64,000 bases of DNA from Deinococcus carri (GCF_039545055.1 NZ_BAABRP010000006.1:53501-117500), one strand, 5' to 3'; counted from the stretch's first letter, positions 1-17,578 are shown. The notes: generated from the sequence alone by a model not told the origin. A program made the numbers and translations.

Positions 1-619
1 GTCGGAAGAACTGATCCTGTACTCCACCTTCGAGTTCGGCTTCCTGACGCTGCCCGACTCGCACACCACCGGCTCCAGCATCATGCCGCAGAAGAAGAAT
101 CCCGACGTGTCCGAACTCGCGCGCGGCAAGGCGGGCCGCGTCTTCGGCAACCTGATGGGCCTGCTGACGGTCGTGAAGGGCACGCCGCTGGCCTACAACA
201 AGGACCTTCAGGAGGACAAGGAGGGCGTATTCGACAGTTACGACACCCTCTCCATCGTGCTGCGGCTCTATGCCGACATGCTGCCGAAGACGGTCTGGCA
301 CGCGGCGGCCACGAAGGCGGCGGCGGCGCGGGGCTTTTCCACCGCGACCGACCTCGCGGACTTCCTCGCCCGCGCGGGGGTGCCCTTCCGCGAGGCGCAC
401 GAGGTGGTCGGCGGGCTGGTGGGCCTTGCTAGCCGTACCGGGCGGCAACTCTGGGACCTGACCGACGAGGAGGTGCAGGCCGCTCACCCGCTGCTGACTG
501 CGGAAGTCGCCCGCGCCCTCACTGTCGAGGAAAGCGTGAGGGCACGCCGGAGCTACGGCGGCACGGCCCCCGAGCGGGTGCGCGAGCAGGTGGAGGCGGC
601 GAAGGCGGCGCTCTCGTGA
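1..619 (+). CDS. argH: Argininosuccinate lyase, C-terminal part (5' end outside window)
   Basis: Last step of arginine synthesis: cleaves argininosuccinate to arginine and fumarate in the cytosol. The reading frame is open from base 2 and carries the fumarase/lyase superfamily signature GSSIMPQKKNPD (flexible catalytic-serine loop) near base 75-110, followed by the usual helical C-terminal domain with a PFREAHEVVG segment. The N-terminal half lies outside the window. Its stop overlaps the next start by four bases (GTGA). The N-acetylglutamate synthase gene at 2335 belongs to the same pathway. Confidence 0.96.
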   Translation, partial: SEELILYSTFEFGFLTLPDSHTTGSSIMPQKKNPDVSELARGKAGRVFGNLMGLLTVVKGTPLAYNKDLQEDKEGVFDSYDTLSIVLRLYADMLPKTVWHAAATKAAAARGFSTATDLADFLARAGVPFREAHEVVGGLVGLASRTGRQLWDLTDEEVQAAHPLLTAEVARALTVEESVRARRSYGGTAPERVREQVEAAKAALS

Positions 620-1131
620 AGGTGACGGTGAACCTGGACGGCACTCTCTTGCAGAAGCGGGAGGAGGAATGGCGCTCCTTTCTGGCGCACCCGAACGAGA
701 ATCCCCTCGTGCCGGATGCGGCGGGCCGCCTGGGCGGGGAAGGCTGGACCATTCAGAACGACCTCTGCGTCTACAGCCAGCTGCAACCGCAGTACGCCGA
801 GGGTCTGCCTTTCTCCGGCATCATCGTCACCAAGCGCCCCTGCACCACCGTCTTCGACCTCACGCCCGAAGAAGCCGCCGCTACCCACGCCCTGCTTGCC
901 GAGGTGAGGGCGCACCTCGACGCTGTCGTGCGGCCCGACGGGTACACGGTGGGCTGGAACGTCTTCCCGGCGGGCGGGGCGCACATCCCCCACGTTCACC
1001 TGCACGTCATTCCGCGCTGGAACACCGATGCCTCGGCGGGGGCCGGCCTGCGTTTCTTCCTGAAGGAGGCCGCGCGGGAGGCGGAGCGACGACGGAGGCC
1101 CGAACAGTTCACCCTCCCTGACTCCACCTGA
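616..1131 (+). CDS. HIT-family protein
   Basis: A 171-residue histidine-triad protein, probably a nucleotide hydrolase or transferase. The diagnostic HIT motif HVHLHVIPRW (HxHxHxx) lies at about residues 126-135, near the C-terminus as usual for the family, with an upstream segment FSGIIVTKRPCTTVFDLTPEE typical of the HIT fold's strand-helix region. Start GTG at 616 overlaps the argH stop (GTGA), so translation is probably coupled. The substrate cannot be told from sequence. Confidence 0.85.
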   Translation: MKVTVNLDGTLLQKREEEWRSFLAHPNENPLVPDAAGRLGGEGWTIQNDLCVYSQLQPQYAEGLPFSGIIVTKRPCTTVFDLTPEEAAATHALLAEVRAHLDAVVRPDGYTVGWNVFPAGGAHIPHVHLHVIPRWNTDASAGAGLRFFLKEAAREAERRRRPEQFTLPDST

Positions 1132-1158
1132 CCCTCACCCCTTCCAGGAGGCCCCGAC

Positions 1159-1665
<507 letters not shown>

Positions 1666-1778
1666 CCTGGTTCTGACCTCCTCCCGCGCCAGCTTGCGCT
1701 ATGCTGCGCGCACTCAAAATCCAGCCGTGCCGGTTGTCCGTGGGGGCGACGGCACGACCGAACCCGGAGGGCATACCC

Positions 1779-2249
1779 ATGACCGATTCGAACGTTCAGA
1801 TTCGCCTCGCTGGTCCCCAGGACAAGGACACCGTGACCCGCGTCTTTCACGACGCCGGGCTGGACACCGAGGAAGCGCTGGCCCCCAGCACCACCTACTG
1901 GGTGATGGAGCGGGGCGGGCAGCCGGTGGGAGCCATCGGCCTGGAGCATGGGGACGGCGCGTCCCTGCTGCGCGGCGCGGCGATTGTGCCCTCGGCGCGC
2001 GGGGGTGGCCTGGGCCGCCGCCTGGTGATGAGTGCTGTGAACTACGCCCAGGGCCGCGGCGACCGCGCCATCTACATGTTCAGCCGTGGCGGCGACTGGG
2101 GCAACTTCGGCTTTCAGCAGGTGCCCCTCGCCGTGGTGATGGGCGAACTGCCCGACGCCCCCCAGATTCGCGCCTACCGGACCCGCAGCGAGCGCCCCGG
2201 TGGAACCACCTGGATGCGGCCGCTGGACCAGAACGTCAGCCGGGCGTAG
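1779..2249 (+). CDS. GNAT-family N-acetyltransferase (second of tandem pair)
   Basis: A 156-residue GNAT domain, paralogous to the gene just upstream: GAIGLEHGDGASLLRGAAIVP and RGGGLGRRLVM form motif A, then GDRAIYMFSRGGDWGNFGF. The start is set at ATG 1779 because a GGAGG lies 8 bases before it; the frame is open further upstream to 1701, but that ATG sits inside a likely -10 box (TATGCT, 1700-1705). The C-terminal half has diverged more than the N-terminal half, consistent with duplication followed by change of substrate. Acceptor unknown. Confidence 0.8.
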   Translation: MTDSNVQIRLAGPQDKDTVTRVFHDAGLDTEEALAPSTTYWVMERGGQPVGAIGLEHGDGASLLRGAAIVPSARGGGLGRRLVMSAVNYAQGRGDRAIYMFSRGGDWGNFGFQQVPLAVVMGELPDAPQIRAYRTRSERPGGTTWMRPLDQNVSRA

Positions 2250-2257
2250 GGGGGGAG

Positions 2258-2325
2258 GCGGGACGCGGTGCGCGGTGCGCGGTCGTTGAACTCCCCGCAT
2301 CCCGCGTACCGCGCACCGCGCACGG
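2258..2325. repeat. Intergenic word-repeat hairpin H1
   Basis: Between two co-directed acetyltransferase genes, a left arm made of repeated GCGCGGT-type words (2263-2284) is complementary to a right arm at 2298-2322, with about 14 continuous complementary bases (GCGCGGTGCGCGGT) and a short loop. It shares its architecture, not its sequence, with the hairpins at 4669, 19500, 22776, 38353, 50829, 51633 and 59600. Confidence 0.6.
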
Positions 2326-2334
2326 GGGTCACCC

Positions 2335-2865
<531 letters not shown>

Positions 2866-2900
2866 GGGGCGGCCGGCAGCCAGCTTCCAGACGCCAGCTA

Positions 2901-3024
2901 GGGCGGGGCGCAGAAAGGTTGCCGTTTTTTGGCAACCTCTCCGAGCGAAGCGAGAAGCGCAAAAAGGGCGGCGCGCAGTGGAGTGGACGCCCAAGACGCG
3001 CGGCAACGCAACGGAGCGCCGCCC
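2901..3024 (-). repeat. MITE-like repeat family A, copy 1
   Basis: A 124-bp element in reverse orientation to the copies at 33456 and 39696. The ends are GGGCGG/CCGCCC inverted repeats flanked by TA on both sides (2899-2900 and 3025-3026). Near one end is a hairpin (AGAAAGGTTGCC / GGCAACCTCTCC) that may act as a terminator. This copy has diverged most from the other two. Its right-hand TA supplies the TAG stop of the pseudogene at 3024-3377. Confidence 0.75.
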
Positions 3025-3377
3025 TAGGGCTTGAGTTTGCGACGAAAGCCGGACAGCAGGCGGCGAACCTCGCTCAGTTGGTCAGCAACGGCCTGATATT
3101 CCGGCTCCGGAATGTAGCCGAGGTCGCGCGCCAGCAGAAGCTGGTATTCCGCCTCGTTCGCGGAGCCACCTGCTATCTCCAGAAATCGGGCAAAGTCCGT
3201 ATCACTGGCTCTTCCAGCACCTTCAGCGATGTTGGAGGGAACAGAAAGCGCGGCGCGCCGCAACTGGCTGCTCAGCCCAAACCGCTCCTCAGGTGGGAAG
3301 GCTCGTGTGAGGGCATAGACGTTGAGTGTCAGTGCGTGGGCCTTTTGCTACACCACAAACTGTCGGTAGTCACGCAT
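3024..3377 (-). pseudogene. Four-helix-bundle (S23 / IVP-type) protein, interrupted by an amber codon
   Basis: Read from ATG 3377 the frame gives MRDYRQFVV, then TAG (3350-3348), then a continuous body starting QKAHALTLNVY and ending in FRRKLKP. This is a full-length small four-helix-bundle protein (family usually about 115-125 residues, here 117 codons) recognisable by RRAALSVPSNIAEG and the ARDLGYI region. The family normally has VWQKA here, so the TAG is most simply a TGG-to-TAG change at Trp10. A truncated 79-residue product from TTG at 3263 is conceivable but would lack helix 1. The final stop is formed by the end of repeat A copy 1. Confidence 0.8.
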
Positions 3378-3426
3378 GCCTCAGCCTAAGTCCCTTATGC
3401 TGGCTGCTGGTGGCTGGCTGCTGGCC

Positions 3427-3457
3427 GCCTCACGCCATAAAACGCGTCCCGTGAGGC
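3427..3457 (+). promoter_or_regulatory. Hairpin in the carA leader
   Basis: GCCTCACG (3427-3434) pairs with CGTGAGGC (3450-3457) around a 15-base loop, 18 bases before the carA start and just before its GGAGG. It follows a GGCTGCTGG word run (3400-3426). It could affect carA translation or mark the end of an upstream transcript; no T-tract follows. Confidence 0.3.
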
Positions 3458-3475
3458 GCGAATGGAGGTCCCCCT

Positions 3476-4660
<1,185 letters not shown>

Positions 4661-4668
4661 ACGGGGTC

Positions 4669-4762
4669 ATGAGCCGTGAGCTTTGAGCTATGAAAAAGAC
4701 TGCCCCCGCCAAAGCTGAGGCTTCCGGGTGCCGGTTCATAGCTCACCGCTCATAGCCCATAA
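4669..4762. repeat. Intergenic word-repeat hairpin H2
   Basis: The left arm TGAGCTTTGAGCTATGAA region (4670-4694) is complementary to the right arm TTCATAGCTCACCGCTCATAG region (4735-4757), around a loop of about 40 bases. The arms consist of degenerate repeats of a GAGCTATGA-like word. The arms closely match those of the hairpin at 51633-51731, but the loops differ. It lies between carA and ung. Confidence 0.65.
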
Positions 4763-4836
4763 CCTCCTCCAGCTTGAGCGTTCCTTGAGCCGCCCATGCC
4801 CCGACCCGCCCGGCGCGGGAGACTGGGAGGCAGCCC

Positions 4837-5573
4837 ATGAGCGACCCTGCCCCCCTGTTCAATCCGCCCCCCGGCACCGACACCGCGCCGCCCGTCCACC
4901 TCCCCGGCGGCTGGGACGAGGTGCTGAAGGGAGAGACGAGCCAGCCTTATTTCCGCGACCTGTGGGCCTTCGTGCAGCGTGAGCGGGAGGCGGGGCCGGT
5001 GTTTCCCGCGCCGGAGGACATGTTCAGTGCCCTGCGGCTGACGCCGTACGAGAACGTCAAGGTACTGATTCTGGGCCAGGACCCCTACCACGGGGCGGGG
5101 CAGGCGTACGGCCTCAGCTTCAGCGTGCGGCCCGGCGTGCGCCTGCCGCCCAGCCTCCAGAACATCTATAAGGAACTGCGCGAGGATGTGGGCTTCAGGC
5201 CGCCGAAGCATGGCTCCCTGGTGTCCTGGGCGCGGCAGGGCGTGCTGCTGCTCAATGCGGTGCTGACGGTCCGCCAGGGCGAGGCGAACAGCCACGCGGG
5301 CAAGGGTTGGGAACAGTTCACCGACGCCATCATCCGCGCCGTGAACGACAAGCCCGAGCGGGTGGTGTTCGTGCTGTGGGGCGCGTATGCCCGCAAGAAG
5401 GCCCGGCTGGTCACGAATCCGCAGCACGTCATCATCGAATCCGCCCATCCCAGTCCCCTCAGCGTGACGAAGTTCATGGGTACGCGGCCCTTCAGCCGGG
5501 TGAATGCGGCGCTGGAGGAGGCGGGCGAGACGCCCATCGACTGGCAGCTTCCCGCCGAGCCGGAGGTGGCGTG

Positions 5574-5574
<1 letters not shown>
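4837..5574 (+). CDS. ung: Uracil-DNA glycosylase, family 1
   Basis: Removes uracil from DNA as the first step of base-excision repair. 245 residues. It has the water-activating motif GQDPYHG (about residues 78-84) and the family-1 motif HPSPLS near residue 207, plus AYGLSFSV for uracil recognition. The stop TGA shares its last base with the ATG of the topoisomerase gene (TGATG), so the two repair/topology genes are translationally coupled. Confidence 0.97.
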
Positions 5575-6626
<1,052 letters not shown>

Positions 6627-6648
6627 ACGGCCAATGACCCGGCGCAGT

Positions 6649-7062
6649 TCAGGGCTGTCTGGCCTCTTCCACGCCCTCCGGCACCGTGACCCACTGCACC
6701 AGTTGCACAATCACGCCGTTGGGGTCCGAGACCTGAAAGTACCGCTCGCCCCACGGCTCTGTCTCGATCGGGGTGACCACGCGCACGCCTTCTGCCTGCA
6801 AGCGCGCGTACTCGGTGTCGATGTCGTCCACCACAAACACCACCAATAGCCCCTGCCCGGCGCTGCCGGCGATGTGGGGCGGCTTGAAGGTGGACAGGCC
6901 CGTCTGGAGGAAAATCAGGTTGAAGCCCGCATCGCCCCGCTTCAGGGACGCCACGCCTTCATACTCCATCTCCTGCACGAAGCCGAAGTGCCGTTTCAGG
7001 AACTCGGCGGAGGCGTGAACGTCCGGCACGTTCAGCGAAATGGCCGACTGGGTGATGTGCAT
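6649..7062 (-). CDS. VOC-family (glyoxalase/bleomycin-resistance) protein
   Basis: A 137-residue vicinal-oxygen-chelate domain: SLNVPDVHASAEFLKRHFGF at the start and a DPNGVIVQLVQW ending, with GERYFQV before it. ATG 7062 is chosen because an AGGAG lies 8 bases upstream; an upstream ATG at 7083 overlaps the MarR stop (TGATG) and would add seven residues. It is co-transcribed behind the MarR gene and resembles the VOC protein at 8801. Likely a dioxygenase-fold detoxification or binding protein; the substrate is unknown. Confidence 0.8.
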   Translation of the reverse strand: MHITQSAISLNVPDVHASAEFLKRHFGFVQEMEYEGVASLKRGDAGFNLIFLQTGLSTFKPPHIAGSAGQGLLVVFVVDDIDTEYARLQAEGVRVVTPIETEPWGERYFQVSDPNGVIVQLVQWVTVPEGVEEARQP

Positions 7063-7082
7063 AGGTGTTTCTCCTGTAGGCA

Positions 7083-7541
7083 TCAGGTCGCTGGCAGGGT
7101 GTCCTGTTCCAGACGTTCACTCAGCACCCGGAGCGTCTCCAGCGCCGCGCGGAGGGCTTCGGGGGGAGAGACCTGGCCGATGTGGTTGGCCCACTGCGCC
7201 TGGGCCGGAATGAGGCTCGCGGCGACCTCCCTTCCTTTCTCCGTGAGCTGTACCAACCGGGCGCGGCGGTGCCTGGGATTGTCCATATAGGTCAGAAAAC
7301 CTTCCCGTTCCAGCGCGTCGGTCTGCTGCTGCACGCTCTGCCGGGCCAGTCCCATGACCCGGCCAATCTCGGACACGGTGACAGGACCATGTTCCACTAC
7401 GCCCAGCACCTGCCAGCGGGCGCTGGTGAGGCCCAGCGGGGAGGTCAGGCGAGCGCCCGCTTCCAGCAGCAGACCATGCAGACGAAAGACCTCCAGCAGC
7501 AACTCCGTGAAGGCGGCTCCCTCCGCCGTGAGGTGGGTCAT
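7083..7541 (-). CDS. MarR-family transcriptional regulator
   Basis: A winged-helix dimeric repressor of 152 residues. The recognition region SEIGRVMGLARQSVQQQTDALEREG and the wing DNPRHRRARLVQLTEKG are textbook MarR. The start is placed at ATG 7541 rather than TTG 7550 because a TAAGCT -10 box lies at 7550-7555, so a transcript would start at about 7543 (leaderless). The first gene of a two-gene operon with the VOC protein; a palindrome overlapping its promoter suggests autoregulation. Confidence 0.87.
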   Translation of the reverse strand: MTHLTAEGAAFTELLLEVFRLHGLLLEAGARLTSPLGLTSARWQVLGVVEHGPVTVSEIGRVMGLARQSVQQQTDALEREGFLTYMDNPRHRRARLVQLTEKGREVAASLIPAQAQWANHIGQVSPPEALRAALETLRVLSERLEQDTLPAT

Positions 7542-7549
7542 GGAAGGCA

Positions 7550-7584
7550 AGCTTATTGTCTTGACAGGTACCTGTCAAATAAGC
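7550..7584 (-). promoter_or_regulatory. MarR operator and overlapping promoter
   Basis: TTGACAGGTACCTGTCAA (7561-7578) is a perfect 18-base palindrome, nested in a longer imperfect one with GCTTATT/AATAAGC outer arms. Read leftwards, TTGACA (7578-7573) and TAAGCT (7555-7550) are separated by 17 bases, a consensus-spaced promoter for the MarR-VOC operon. The palindrome covers the -35 and most of the spacer, so a bound regulator would block polymerase. Confidence 0.75.
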
Positions 7585-7619
7585 TGAAAGACCTATGGCG
7601 GTGGTATGAATCCGTTCGT

Positions 7620-8732
<1,113 letters not shown>

Positions 8733-8800
8733 GGGTCAGGGTAACAGGGCGTGGATAGAGAGAGCCGAAAAAGCATGTGGCTCCCCACGCCAACCCAAGG

Positions 8801-9217
8801 TTAGCCCAGGCCGTTTTGCCGAAGCCAGTCCTGATTGGGTGGAATCTGTTGCAGCACTTCGACAATGACGCCATCCGGGGCCTGGATTTGGAGCCGCCGC
8901 TGTCCCCAGGGTTCGTCGGTAGGGTTCATGAGGAACGTCAGCCCGGCATCCCGGAGGCGTTTTGCTTCGGCGTCGAGGTCCACGACGACCAGCGCCAGCA
9001 TGACCCCCGAGGTCCTCTTGCCCTGAAGATGGCGGCCCGCCGCTGCGTGGTCCTTGCTCAGGAGATCAAAAAACAGGCCGGAATGGTCTGGATGTTGCAG
9101 GCTGACGAACCATGGCAACTCCGCCGTGGGCTTGAATCCGAAGTGCTGGATGTAGAACTGGGCACTTTCGAGCGGAGTGTCGCTCAGGACCACCAGACTG
9201 ATGGCTTGGGTTAGCAT
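8801..9217 (-). CDS. VOC-family protein, TetR-linked
   Basis: A 138-residue VOC domain paralogous to the one at 6649: ISLVVLSDTPLESAQFYIQHFGF and WGQRRLQIQAPDGVIVEVLQQ. A GGAGGAAGG ribosome site precedes ATG 9217. Transcribed divergently from the TetR gene from a promoter (TTGACG, 18-base spacer, TACAGT) that contains a palindrome. Probably involved in detoxification or antibiotic/electrophile tolerance, inferred only from family and context. Confidence 0.8.
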   Translation of the reverse strand: MLTQAISLVVLSDTPLESAQFYIQHFGFKPTAELPWFVSLQHPDHSGLFFDLLSKDHAAAGRHLQGKRTSGVMLALVVVDLDAEAKRLRDAGLTFLMNPTDEPWGQRRLQIQAPDGVIVEVLQQIPPNQDWLRQNGLG

Positions 9218-9240
9218 CGTCCTTCCTCCAATTCACTACG

Positions 9241-9270
9241 ACTGTACCGGTACGCCTGGAGTAACGTCAA
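9241..9270 (-). promoter_or_regulatory. TetR/VOC divergent promoter with operator palindrome
   Basis: Reading leftwards, TTGACG (9270-9265), an 18-base spacer and TACAGT (9246-9241) form the VOC promoter. The palindrome GTACCGGTAC (9244-9253) overlaps the -10 box, a natural position for a TetR repressor. Read rightwards, TAACGT (9262-9267) sits 6 bases before the tetR ATG and may be a leaderless -10. Confidence 0.6.
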
Positions 9271-9273
9271 GCC

Positions 9274-9870
9274 ATGCGCCAGAACGCTGCCCGCCGAACG
9301 CTCCTGCTCGATACCGCCATTCACCTCCTGGCCTGCGAAGGAGCGCGCGGTCTGAGCTACCGGGCCTTGGATAACGCCGCCGAGTTGCCCACCGGAACGG
9401 CGTCGAACTACTTCCGTCACCGTGCTGATCTGCTGCATCAAATCGCGCTTCACATTCACGAGCGCCTGATGCCTGATCTACAGTGGCTGGAAGAAATCTT
9501 GCAGAAAAGAACGGGGCAGGAACTCTACACGGCCCTGCTGGAAAATCTCGTGGAACGCGTCCTCCGGGAACAGCACACCTCCCTGGCCCTGCTGGAACTC
9601 CGGCTGGAGGCTACCCGGCGTCCTGAATTACGTGCTTCTCTTTTCAGCACGGTCAGGCACAACATTGGGTGGAACCAACGCTTCAGCGAGGAACACGGGC
9701 TGACCCTGCGTGCCGAAGACTTCGTGCTGATGTACCTGGCAATCAGCGGACTGCTGGTTGAAGAATTGACCGTGCCGGGCGTGCTGGCACCGTACACAAG
9801 AACGGAGCTGGTCCAGTCCCTGGTCGCGCGATTCCTGCCGAGCAAGACCGGGGAAGGCGGGCTTCGGTAG
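9274..9870 (+). CDS. TetR-family transcriptional regulator
   Basis: 198 residues. The N-terminal helix-turn-helix is clear (LLDTAIHLLACEGARGLSYRALDNAAE ... TASNYFRHRADLL, about residues 9-52); the C-terminal ligand domain is divergent, as usual. Divergent from the VOC gene with a shared 56-bp intergenic region that carries a palindrome. The likely role is ligand-relieved repression of the VOC gene and itself. Confidence 0.87.
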   Translation: MRQNAARRTLLLDTAIHLLACEGARGLSYRALDNAAELPTGTASNYFRHRADLLHQIALHIHERLMPDLQWLEEILQKRTGQELYTALLENLVERVLREQHTSLALLELRLEATRRPELRASLFSTVRHNIGWNQRFSEEHGLTLRAEDFVLMYLAISGLLVEELTVPGVLAPYTRTELVQSLVARFLPSKTGEGGLR

Positions 9871-9935
9871 ACCAGGCCCCGCGTGGAATGGCGGCAGGAC
9901 CGGGCGGCCCCCGCCGCGCTTGCTACCCTCTTGCC

Positions 9936-10346
9936 ATGACGACTTCCGATGCCCAGGTCCGGCAAAAGCTCACGGCCCTCGCCCAGAGCCTGCGCGCCTT
10001 TCACTCGGCGCTGCTGGACTTCGCCAAGGGCGAGTACGAGTTCCTGCACGGCCCGGTGAAGGGTCCCTTCGCGCTGTACTCGCTGGTGATGAACGACCCC
10101 TCGTTCCAGTGGCTGCGGCCCCTCTCGGGCCTGATGGCGACACTTGACGAGGTGCTGGACCAGAAGGACACCACGCTGACGGAGCGCAATGTGGCGGACG
10201 TGCGGCAGGCACTGGGCCTGCTATTTGCCGACACGGACACCCGCTTTGCCGACTTCCGCGCCGGGTATGCCCGCGCCGGGGGCGACGCCCGTGTGCGCGA
10301 GACTGAAGCCCGCTGGCGCGAGACGCTCAGCAGCCTGGAGGCCTGA
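9936..10346 (+). CDS. Conserved hypothetical protein upstream of pth
   Basis: 136 residues, mostly helical, with a conserved-looking segment [33 protein letters not shown] recognise no named domain. ATG 9936 is preceded by TACCCT 6 bases upstream (leaderless pattern). Ends one base before the pth start, so it is co-transcribed with pth. Function unknown. Confidence 0.75.
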   Translation: MTTSDAQVRQKLTALAQSLRAFHSALLDFAKGEYEFLHGPVKGPFALYSLVMNDPSFQWLRPLSGLMATLDEVLDQKDTTLTERNVADVRQALGLLFADTDTRFADFRAGYARAGGDARVRETEARWRETLSSLEA

Positions 10347-10347
10347 C

Positions 10348-11031
10348 TTGCGGCTGGTCGTGGGCCTGGGCAATCCGGGGGGCCAGTACGCCCAGACCCG
10401 CCACAACGTCGGGTGGCTGGTGGTGGACGAGGTGGCCCGCCGCTGGGGTGCGGTGTGGCGCAAGGAAAAGGACGCCGAGGTCGCGGAAGTGCGCGTCGGC
10501 CCCGCGCCCGGTGCGAAGGTCCTGCTCGTCAAGCCGCAGACCTTCATGAACACGTCGGGCAAGGCGGTGGGGCCGCTCTTCGCCTTCTACAAGTTGGACA
10601 GTGACGCGCTGCTGGTCGTGCAGGACGACCTCGACAGCCCCTTCGGTCTGCTGAAGTTCCGGCTGGGCGGGCGGCACGGCGGGCAGAACGGCGTGCGCGA
10701 CATTATCCGCGTGCTGGGCACGGCCGACTTTCCGCGCCTCAAGGTGGGCATCTCGCGCCCCCCGTCAGGCTGGGACCCCGCCGACTGGGTGCTGAGCAAG
10801 TGGCGCGCGGAGGAGGCGACCACGCTCGCGGAACTGGTGCGTCTGGGGGCCGACGCGGTGGAGGTCTGGGCGCAGCACGGGCTGGCAGAGGGGCAGGGGC
10901 GCTTCAACGGCACAGACCTGCGCCCGAAACCCGCACCGGAACCCCAGGCCACGCCCCGGCCCGAGGGGTCGGACGCGGCGGCCTCCGCCCCGGCAGACGC
11001 GGCGTATGCTGACGCGCGTGACCACAACTGA
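10348..11031 (+). CDS. pth: Peptidyl-tRNA hydrolase
   Basis: Cleaves peptidyl-tRNA released from stalled ribosomes, recycling tRNA. 227 residues from TTG 10348, preceded by GGAGG. Signature residues: [21 protein letters not shown] (Asn and catalytic His), [10 protein letters not shown] and [22 protein letters not shown]. The last about 35 residues form a Pro/Ala-rich tail beyond the usual Pth end. The TTG start follows the upstream stop by one base. Confidence 0.94.
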   Translation: MRLVVGLGNPGGQYAQTRHNVGWLVVDEVARRWGAVWRKEKDAEVAEVRVGPAPGAKVLLVKPQTFMNTSGKAVGPLFAFYKLDSDALLVVQDDLDSPFGLLKFRLGGRHGGQNGVRDIIRVLGTADFPRLKVGISRPPSGWDPADWVLSKWRAEEATTLAELVRLGADAVEVWAQHGLAEGQGRFNGTDLRPKPAPEPQATPRPEGSDAAASAPADAAYADARDHN

Positions 11032-12076
11032 ACTGCGACTGGACCTCCTGCGCCAACTCTCGGACCTGAACGGTGTCCCCGGTCAGGAGGACGCGGTGCG
11101 CGACTTCGTGCTGCGCGAACTGGAGGGCCTGGCCGACGAGGTGCGGGTGGACCCGCTCGGCAACGTGATTGCCCTGAAAAAGGGGCAGGGCGAGGTCAGT
11201 GAGGGTGAGCGCCGCGAGCGCATCATGCTCAGCGCCCACATGGACGAGATCGGGTTCCTGGTGCGCTTCATCGACGACAAGGGCTTTCTGCGGGTGCAGG
11301 CGCTGGGCGGCTTCGACACCCGCAACCTCTTTGCCCGGAACGTAACGGTGCAGACGCGCGGCGGGGCGCTGCCCGGCATCCTCACGCCCGGCGGGCGGCC
11401 CGTCCACATCGCCACCCCGGAGGACCGCAAGAAGGTGCCGGAGGTCAAGGAGTTCTTCGTGGACCTGGGCCTGGACGCCGAGGAAGTCAAGCGCCGCGTG
11501 CGCGTGGGCGACATGGTCACGCTCGACCAGACGGCGCGGCAGGTCGGACACCTCGTGGTGGGCAAGGCGATGGACGACCGCGCCAGTGTGTTCCTGCAAC
11601 TGGAGGTGCTGCGTGCCCTGCGCGACGCGCCGCCCCGGCACGACGTGGTGGCCGTCTTTTCCGTGCAGGAGGAGGTTGGTCTGCGCGGCGCGGTGGTCGC
11701 AGCCTATGGGGTCGAACCCACCCTGGGCATCGGCCTGGACGTGACCCTGGCGGTGGATACCCCCGGCGTCGGCCCCGACGAGGCGGTCACGCGGATGGGC
11801 GAGGGCATCGGCATCAAGGTCTTCGACTCCTCCATGATTTCCACCCGCTGGCTGGTAGATGAGCTGGTGGACCTGGCCGAGCGGGAGAACATCCCCTACC
11901 AGCTCGAAGTCCTGGCGCTGGGCGGCACCGACGGGGCGGCCATTCAGCGCAGCCGCGCGGGCGTGCCCTCCATCACGCTCAGCATTCCCACCCGCTACAT
12001 CCACACCATCGTGGAGGCCGTCCACACGAACGACCTGCGCGCCGGGGTGGACCTGCTGACGGCCTACCTGCGCTGA
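11018..12076 (+). CDS. M42-family metallo-aminopeptidase
   Basis: A dinuclear metal aminopeptidase of the glutamyl-aminopeptidase/endoglucanase-M type, cytosolic, often a large tetrahedral oligomer. 352 residues. Metal and catalytic residues: [35 protein letters not shown] and the late RYIHT His. The start is set at GTG 11018 because TATGCT lies 7 bases before it (leaderless); an in-frame ATG at 11006 would overlap that box. Overlaps the end of pth by 14 bases. Confidence 0.88.
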   Translation: MTTTELRLDLLRQLSDLNGVPGQEDAVRDFVLRELEGLADEVRVDPLGNVIALKKGQGEVSEGERRERIMLSAHMDEIGFLVRFIDDKGFLRVQALGGFDTRNLFARNVTVQTRGGALPGILTPGGRPVHIATPEDRKKVPEVKEFFVDLGLDAEEVKRRVRVGDMVTLDQTARQVGHLVVGKAMDDRASVFLQLEVLRALRDAPPRHDVVAVFSVQEEVGLRGAVVAAYGVEPTLGIGLDVTLAVDTPGVGPDEAVTRMGEGIGIKVFDSSMISTRWLVDELVDLAERENIPYQLEVLALGGTDGAAIQRSRAGVPSITLSIPTRYIHTIVEAVHTNDLRAGVDLLTAYLR

Positions 12077-12122
12077 AGCCCCGGCGGGAACTCCGGCTGC
12101 CCAGGCGCGTACTGGAGGAGAG

Positions 12123-12680
12123 ATGGAACTGCTCTCGGGTCTGCTTTCCTCGCTGGGCCTGTCGGGTGCGGCGGGGCTGAACGCCTACATTCCGCTGCTG
12201 GTGGTGGGTCTGCTCGACCGCACCGGCGTGCTGCACCTCAGCGCCCCCTACGACCTGCTGGGTAGTCCCTGGGTGCTGCTGGGGGTGGCGGTGCTGGGCC
12301 TGCTGGACTTCGTGGGCGACAAGATTCCCGGCGTGGACCACGTGCTGCATCTGGTGGGCGGGGTCGTGAACGCGGCGGCGGGCGCGGTGCTGTTCGCGGC
12401 CCAGTCGGGCATCGCGGACGTGCCCCCGGCCCTCAGCCTCGCGCTGGGCCTGCTCGTCGCGGGCGGCGTCCATGCCACCCGCACCGCCGTGCGCCCGGTG
12501 GCGACCGCCACGACGGGGGGGCTAGCAAACCCAGTGCTCAGCACCGCCGAGGACGGGGCCAGCCTGGGCCTCAGCCTACTGGCCGTGTTCGCGCCGCTGC
12601 TGGCCGTGCTGGGGCTGGCGGGTCTGCTGGTGGGGGCGTACCGCCTGTGGGCACGGGTCCGGGGTCGCCGGGCCGTTTAG
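12123..12680 (+). CDS. DUF4126 membrane protein
   Basis: 185 residues, about five hydrophobic segments: SGAAGLNAYIPLLVVGLL, PWVLLGVAVLGLLDFVGDKIPGVDHV, a glycine-rich middle, and a C-terminal segment LLAVFAPLLAVLGLAGLLVG before a basic tail. The DFVGDKIPGVDHV and HATRTAVRP segments are typical of DUF4126. GGAGGAGAG precedes ATG 12123. An integral membrane protein of unknown function. Confidence 0.85.
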   Translation: MELLSGLLSSLGLSGAAGLNAYIPLLVVGLLDRTGVLHLSAPYDLLGSPWVLLGVAVLGLLDFVGDKIPGVDHVLHLVGGVVNAAAGAVLFAAQSGIADVPPALSLALGLLVAGGVHATRTAVRPVATATTGGLANPVLSTAEDGASLGLSLLAVFAPLLAVLGLAGLLVGAYRLWARVRGRRAV

Positions 12681-14617
<1,937 letters not shown>

Positions 14618-14635
14618 CCCTGCCCTTCTTCCCGG

Positions 14636-14667
14636 CCCGGCCTGGCAAGGGTCCAGGCCAGGCCGGG
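14636..14667 (+). terminator. Hairpin terminator after glnK-amt
   Basis: CCCGGCCTGGC (14636-14646) and GCCAGGCCGGG (14657-14667) form a perfect 11-bp stem with a 10-base loop, 19 bases after the amt stop. There is no strong T-tract, so termination may need help. Confidence 0.55.
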
Positions 14668-17251
<2,584 letters not shown>

Positions 17252-17266
17252 CTTTCCTCAGGAGTG

Positions 17267-17577
<311 letters not shown>

Positions 17578-17578
17578 T

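Noticed and set aside
14636..14667. A possible riboswitch before the V-ATPase operon
   Set aside because: Only one simple hairpin just after amt, best explained as a terminator; no conserved multi-helix structure is visible.
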